Shown: positions 58,696 to 64,000 of the stretch, piece after piece
Layout: every line of letters starts with the position of its first letter
Numbering within the stretch: position 1 is the first letter of the stretch
Origin: Trema orientale
Taxonomy: Eukaryota; Streptophyta; Magnoliopsida; Rosales; Cannabaceae
DNA: 64,000 nucleotides
Direction: 5' to 3'
NCBI GenBank assembly: GCA_002914845.1
Contig: JXTC01000174.1
Span: 487,649 to 551,648, forward strand
Notes under the pieces: generated by a model
Told to the model about the DNA's origin: nothing
Seen by the model: only the letters and a program-made list of their open reading frames with translations
Database searches by the model: none
Made by a program: the position numbers and the translations under genes

Positions 58696-61353
58696 ATGGA
58701 CGCCTCCGAGGACGATACTCCTGTTTTCCTCGACCGCACCTCTCGAGCCACCAGAGGGAAGAGGTACCAGCCCATTTTTGATTTTTCCCTCTCTTCTAAC
58801 TCCACTTTTTCAGCTCCATTAACCTCACTTTGTCTCTCTTTTTTTTTTTTTTTGTCTGGAATTTTTCAGGATGAACAAGTTGCTGGACGATGAAATCGAA
58901 GAGGACGACTTGTTTTGGAACCAGGATGCTCTTAAAGAGGTTCTTTTTGTTTTTGGGTATTAATTTTAGTTATGAAGTTAGGTAGTTAATGGTTGTGTGT
59001 GTTTGTTAGGAAGAGAATGATGTTAACTATGAAGCAGAGGCTGAGGTTGCGGATGAATTCGACAGCGATTTCGATGAAGATGTGGGTTACCTTCCTCGTA
59101 CTTCTTCAGTTTCTGGGTCACTTTTTTTTTTTTTGAAAAAAAAAAAAAAAACTTTGATTCGTTTTAATTGTTGGTAGGAGCCGGAGCCGGACGAAGAAGG
59201 GGAAAACAATGAAGTGGATGAGAGGTTGAGCTTGGAAACAACTAACCTTGTTTAAGATTTTTATCTTCTTAGGATTATTTTCCAGTATAATGGTTGAATG
59301 TTGGGGTTTTTTCTTTTTAATTTTAAAATAGGGTGCGGCCAAAGAAGCGGCTGATATTTCCGGGAAAGACATTGGCGAAGAGGAAGCCAAAGAAGAAGAA
59401 AGTGCTGTCGAATTTGGAGGAGGATCATGATGACGAGTCTGATACCGAGAAAACAAATGAACAGCCCCCTGAACAGCACCAGGATGCCCCTGATGATGGA
59501 GCAGAAGGAGAAAGAATTGTCAGGAAATCTACGAGAACTGCGGTCATCAATAGACAGGCCGAGAGAGATGCCATACGTGCAGCCTTGCAAGCCACCATGA
59601 GGGTCAGTATTTGTTGTCCATTTGGATTATAACATTAGTTGAAATTGTGTAGTGGATTATTTAATTAGCGTTCTTCATTGTGTTGGTCCATTTAATCTTC
59701 TGTGCATACGAATTATATGCTAGTGAATACTTCAACCATGGTGATATGGAGTGATACAGCTCTATTAATATAAGTTTTTTCTCCTTCGAACGATCAGCCA
59801 ATAAAGAGGAAAAAGGAAGGTGAGGAGAAGAGGATGACCCAAGAAGAAATGCTTTTGGAGGCGGCCCAAACAGGTACATTTTCCAATCTAAGTACTACAA
59901 ATGATATGTGGCTCCTCTAAATGAAGTTTTGAGGCCGACTTTAATGTTGTCTATAAACTCAGGTTGAATTACAATGCCTATAATTTTGCAGAAATTCTGA
60001 ACTTGAGGAATTTGGAGCGTGTTTTAGCAAGGGAGGAAGAAGTTAAGAAAAGAGCAATTGTGCATAAAGCTGTCTACAGCGGCCCACAAATAAGATACTA
60101 TTCAAAAGACGGTAAACTTTCTGTTTACGTTCTTATGTTCTGTTTTAAACGATCGAGCTTATACTCTAGTTCCGATTGTCAATTTGTCATGGCAATATTT
60201 AATGCTGTAAAGTTGTTTTCTGTCTATATATGCATTTCGTGTAGGTTGTTCTTATCTGGAATTCAGTAAAGGGTCGTCATTTCAGTCAGAGATATCTACG
60301 AGCACTGTTCCGTGTAAGTAAACTGTCATACGTGATTGACAATTTGTGAGTAAAAAAAACTTTTAAGCATCTTATTATCAGAATGTACTTTATCGTTAGC
60401 CACTTTTCTAAGCTAATCGATATTTACTGGCACTATTTTCTTTTTATTCTTAGTTTTTACCTTTAGTTTTATAATTTAATTTGTTCCGTTTCCATTTCAA
60501 GCTTTTGAATTTTATATTTTGTTTCTATCTTTCCAGATCCTGAGAAAGCGGTCTGTGCAGTTACTGGTTTACCTGCCAGGTAAGAGCTCATATTTCTTCA
60601 TTATTAGTGGTTGCATACTAGCTCTTCCCGTCCTTTATAATAGAATCGATTTATGACCTCTTTATACTATTGTGGTGTTAAATAGTACACAAATTCCTTT
60701 TTCATCGCCTATAGAGAAATTGGTCCTCAGTCCTCAATGACGTTGACATCAAACAATTTTAACCTTGGAAAAATTCCATCACAGCACTACTTAAAGGGTT
60801 TAATTGATGTTGTAGATACCGTGATCCAAAGACAGGATTACCTTATGCCACAAAGGAAGCTTTTAAAGTTTTACGTCAACGGTATGGTTTCCTTGCTTCC
60901 AAGTCCAAAGTTCCAAATGGCTTTTGTTTTATTTTTATTTTTCCTGTTGAGGAGGAAAATTGTCTAACAAGAATTTACTATTGTCTATTAATGTATTGAC
61001 TCTCAATATTTTGTTAGTTTTGGAGAACCAGCAGATGTTTACACCTTGATGTTGTCTAAAAATTTTCATTTAATGTTCCACATTGTAATTCAAATATTTA
61101 GTTAATATTTAGATAGAACTGATTACTGAGTTATTACTTTTCCCTTTTTGTTATGCTTGTCAGTTTCCTGGATGAAAATCGTAGTGTCCAGAAGGACATG
61201 GACATGGGAAATTTACTTGATTCACTTCGTGAAAATGGGATTTTGGCAAGGCAGAAGAGATCAGTTATGCCACATAAAAGTGAAGTGTCATATTCCCGAC
61301 ATTTTGCACGTTTCCGCCGATTTCCATCCCTAGAGGATGAAGTTTCAGATTAG
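58696..61353 (+). CDS. SWC2: SWC2, YL1/VPS72 subunit of the SWR1 chromatin-remodelling complex
   Basis: Exons 58696-58763, 58870-58939, 59010-59081, 59178-59224, 59332-59602, 59798-59873, 59992-60111, 60245-60313, 60537-60579, 60816-60881 and 61164-61353 join to 363 aa, close to the Arabidopsis protein. The N-terminal YL1 region begins with DRTSRATRGKRMNKLLDDEI, then an acidic run (DEFDSDFDEDEPEPDEEGE), which in YL1 proteins chaperones the H2A.Z-H2B dimer. A basic tract (KRKPKKKKV) may act as nuclear signal. RKSTRTAVINRQAERDAIRAAL and the RKKEGEEKRMTQEEMLLEAA region follow. The C-terminal YL1_C domain (about 265-300) reads YPEKAVCAVTGLPARYRDPKTGLPYAT. The protein acts in the nucleus in H2A.Z deposition. 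No frame break was seen. Confidence 0.94.
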
Positions 61354-63280
61354 CTGGACTGGTAGTTTTTTAAGGTTAGTTTTCTAAACTCCTTTTTTAT
61401 ATATAGCAATACTTCTTTTTTGTTTAGTGGCTCCAGTTCTTTCCACTTATTTAAAAGAATATGGCTTTTTACCATCCTATCATGTATATGAACTTTTTAT
61501 AAAGCCTGAAATTCTAAGCGAGAAATTCTATTGTTGCTTACAGTATGTTAGGAGGTTATTGTTTACGTAGCACTGCCTTGCTTATTTTCTGGTATCATGG
61601 GTTTTAGGGACGCACTTTCTTTTTCTCCTTTTGGCTTCTGCCTAGTTATCTTATTTGCATGAGATATGTTGATGTTGACATTTTCCTTTTATGCGCACAG
61701 GCCTTTTGATGAGGTAAGGGGTTGAAATGTACCACCATTAGAGGGGAAAAATGACAAGGCTTTACGAAAAAAAGGCAAGTGAATTAATATTTCTTTGGGA
61801 AAGTTCCCATGTAGTCAAGTAGGCATATGATGAGTTTTTAATTATCTTTGTCCTTCCAGGATTCTACTTTGTACGAACTTCTTTGCCGTGGCATCCGGTG
61901 GTGACACTGATTCTTTCATTGAGAATACTAATTGGCAGAGGCCACAGTTCCTGTACTATAAGATAGTAGAAGCGCACATGAAAGCGGTGTATATAGAGTA
62001 AGCTTTCTTGGAATAATGGCCATAACATATTTGTGTTTTGAAGGCCTTGGTCTTGTGTAGAGGCATCGGGTTTTACTAGGTTTTTGGATCACTCCTTTTT
62101 GTTGGAAGCTTGACTACATTTTGTTGATGTTCTTATTTAATCTAGAACAGATAATATAGTCCCTTTCTTTTTGTTTAAAAAAAAAATGAAAAAAGAAAGA
62201 AAGTCCATCTGGGCATTTGCTGTTGAGTCTGTTTGCCCTTGTTTGGGTTTAGATTTGTCGTTTGGCTTTTCAACCCAGCATCTTGACATGTTTTACATTT
62301 ATTCACAAGCCTTATTGGACGACACCCTTAAGTCCTACTCCTACCTTGTGAATGTACGAGCTGTGCGCGGGCTTACTCGAACCATGAAAATGGCATCATT
62401 TTGTAATAGTAGTAATACTATATAATAAGGACCTTCGAGGGTCTCATGAACGAAATGTTTGTATCAAATTATGTTTTGTGCTAAATAATAGATATTTAGT
62501 TCTCATATTATCTTATGAAACGTATGTCAACTTGAGTTTGATATAAAGTTGTAATCCAGTTAATATTTGTCAAATTAAATCATGACATCCTTTGACTAGC
62601 TAGACTATATTGCAAGTTGTTTATTTATTTTTTTATGTACTCTCTTGAGTCTTGATAATTCTCTAGGGCCGAGCTATTGCACAAAGCCCAAGGGTTAATG
62701 GAACAAATTGGCGCCCCTAAAGCTGTTAGGCTGGGCTGGCTTTGGCTACTACAACAGTACTCATTGGGTACCATTCCAGGGATCTGCCCATCGAGGCCTG
62801 CAAAGATTGTGGGCTGTGAGCCACTGTGGAACTGAACTCGGTTATAGACCCACGTCTTCTAGTAAGGGTCTTGATCCTAGACCGGTACCACTTATTACGC
62901 ACAACCAACTATTCATTACATCCACTTGCTTGGATCTAGTTTATATGATTTTCTTTTAGAAAAATTTATTTTATTTCTAATTTGCCATCAAGCAAATAGA
63001 TTCCAAAGGAAAGTGTAGGCTTTATAAGAGGTAGTTAACAAGGTAAAAAGCTGTTATTAATTTAGACTTACTTTTCTTAAAAAGTAATTGATTTGCAACC
63101 ATAGAGGTAATTACTTTTAAGAAAGTAATCGTTTCAACCACTTTACTTTACTTAGCCAGTTTAGCTCCTGTGTAGCGAAATATTAATATTTCGTTGACTC
63201 TGCTAACTACTACTATTTTTTTTTTTTTTCATAGTAAAGTGGTATCTGGCTACATAACCTCTATTGAGTTTAGCTCCTTG
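61354..63280. other. SWC2 3' flank and gene-free spacer
   Basis: The first several hundred bases probably hold the SWC2 3'-UTR. A GC-richer stretch at 62690-62900 contains TTGGCGCC, a word found in some retrotransposon primer sites, but I see no LTR or coding domain around it. Open frames here look random. Confidence 0.4.
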
Positions 63281-63284
63281 TACG

Positions 63285-63700
63285 TATCCAAGTAACCACG
63301 AAAAGTTCATAAATATCCATTTTCTGCAGCATATTTTCACGAATACCCATTTTTATTTCTATTTTCACAAATACCGGTTTTTATACCAATTTTTAGAGAA
63401 ATATAAACTACAAGTATTTTATACATAAAATATATACCGCAGTCTATATTTTATATGAGTAAAAATTATACCTTAAAATAGATATACATCTCAAAATGTA
63501 TACCATAGGTATAAATTTACACATTAAATATAAATTATAGGTAAAATTTACACAGTAAATGTGTATTACATAAATTTTACACATGAAATGTATACCACAA
63601 GACGGGTATTTTTGAAACGAAATTTAAAATCAGGTATTCACGAAATATTAGGCAGAAAAGCTGGTATTTAGTGAATTTCTGCCCAGGTAGTTGGCTGGGC
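63285..63700. repeat. Inverted-repeat element upstream of the XRN-like gene
   Basis: The left arm (AGTTCATAAATATCCATTTT, CTGCAGCATATTTTCACGAA, TACCCATTTTTATTTC) is the diverged complement of the right arm (CGGGTATTTTTGAAACG, GTATTCACGAAATATTAGGC, GCTGGTATTTAGTGAATTTC). The interior has short tandem units with TATACC, AGGTATAAATTTACAC and TAAAATTTACACA. It is non-coding and MITE-like, and ends only a few bases before the site II cluster of the next promoter. Confidence 0.7.
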
Positions 63701-63830
63701 TGGGCCATTATATACTAAAGCGGGCCAGCCCATTAGAGTGGCCTGTATAAGCAACAGCTCCAACGGTATCCACCTTCTTTCTTCCCCTTCTTTTCTCTGA
63801 AATAGGGTTCTGCAAAACCCTCTTACTTTG
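63691..63830 (+). promoter_or_regulatory. Promoter of XRN-like gene: site II motifs, TATA, telo-box
   Basis: TGGGCT (63696-63701) and TGGGCC (63701-63706) overlap, and an inverted copy AGCCCA lies at 63727-63732; TGGGCY is the site II motif bound by TCP factors. ATTATATACT sits between them at about 63708. TAGGGTT at 63803-63809 is a telo-box core. Site II plus telo-box is typical of plant translation and RNA-metabolism genes. Confidence 0.6.
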
Positions 63831-63916
63831 CGGCTTTGCCGCACTCTACCGCCGACTTAAAAAGTACGGCACTGTAAGGCTCTGGGTTCCTCAATTCCGA
63901 TGAGCTTGGCCGAAAC

Positions 63917-64000
63917 ATGGGCATACCGGCTTTTTACAAATGGGTTCTGGACCGGTTCCCCCGGGCTGTAATGGATGCCCATGCCCGCCATGGTTTCGAC
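63917..64000 (+). CDS. XRN-family 5'-3' exoribonuclease, N-terminal fragment cut by window edge
   Basis: ATG at 63917 opens 28 codons to the window end, reading MGIPAFYKWVLDRFPRAVMD and continuing AHARHGFD. The start matches the invariant XRN opening MG-(I/V)-P-(A/S)-FY-(R/K)-W-L-RYP, which forms part of the active-site fold. After residue 20 the text differs from the plant XRN2/3/4 sequences I know, so this may be a diverged member or a degenerating copy. The rest of the gene lies outside the window. An RNA-gene-type promoter directly upstream supports a real gene. Confidence 0.6.
   Translation, partial: MGIPAFYKWVLDRFPRAVMDAHARHGFD

Noticed and set aside
58521..58781. 86-codon frame overlapping the SWC2 start
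   Set aside because: It runs through the 5' leader in a different frame; SWC2 exon 1 at 58696 matches the conserved YL1 N-terminus.
62690..62960. GC-richer stretch with TTGGCGCC, possibly a retrotransposon primer site or 5S-like sequence
   Set aside because: No LTR, no polymerase domain and no recognisable RNA fold nearby; one short word is not enough.
1..64000. tRNA, rRNA, snoRNA or microRNA genes
   Set aside because: I saw no convincing tRNA arms and boxes, no rRNA text and no canonical miRNA precursor; the hairpin at 57021-57113 is better explained as part of a foldback repeat.

Overview
This window is nuclear DNA from a eudicot plant. It is AT-rich, the genes are split by many short GT-AG introns, long poly-T/poly-A and TA runs are common, and the intergenic spaces hold LTR and MITE-like remnants. 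The conserved genes are plant orthologues (MOR1, CAND1, SWC2). I cannot name the genus from sequence alone.

Layout from left to right. (1) 1102-3489, plus: a ZUFSP/ZUP1-type C78 cysteine peptidase in six exons, behind an odd TCGA-rich block. (2) 3933-8897 and 10245-18381, both minus: two intact tandem full-length ABCB (P-glycoprotein) transporter genes with the same ten-exon, same-phase structure. The second copy has a solo LTR and MITE-like repeats in its introns. (3) 19754-35222, minus: a MOR1/GEM1 (XMAP215/Dis1) microtubule polymerase gene of about 54 exons. (4) 35.6-40.6 kb: a gene-free, repeat-rich gap. (5) 41461-52372, plus: CAND1, 28 exons, 1218 aa by my splice model, including two adjacent GC-AG introns. 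(6) 53125-54948, minus: a four-exon gene for a predicted organelle-targeted membrane protein with a C-terminal zinc ribbon, tail-to-tail with CAND1. (7) 55.2-58.6 kb: a gap packed with tandem and inverted repeats. (8) 58696-61353, plus: SWC2 (YL1/VPS72), the H2A.Z-binding subunit of the SWR1 complex, 11 exons, 363 aa. (9) 63917-64000, plus: the first 28 codons of an XRN-like 5'-3' exonuclease, cut by the window edge, behind a promoter with site II and telo-box motifs.

The genes do not form one pathway. Apart from the ABCB pair they are unlinked housekeeping functions: ubiquitin/NEDD8 control (ZUFSP-like, CAND1), microtubule growth (MOR1), chromatin (SWC2) and RNA decay (XRN-like). I found no clearly new biological system. 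The best leads are a TGTCGTTT / AAACGACA word, often palindromic, that recurs in the upstream DNA of five housekeeping genes but was not seen near the ABCB pair; a 24-bp in-frame duplication that exactly accounts for the exon-9 length difference between the ABCB copies; duplicated splice acceptors in MOR1 introns; a possible in-frame 40-codon exon extension in CAND1; and long inverted repeats upstream of SWC2 that could form hairpin RNA. Exon boundaries were worked out by hand from reading frame and splice consensus; for MOR1 most are approximate.
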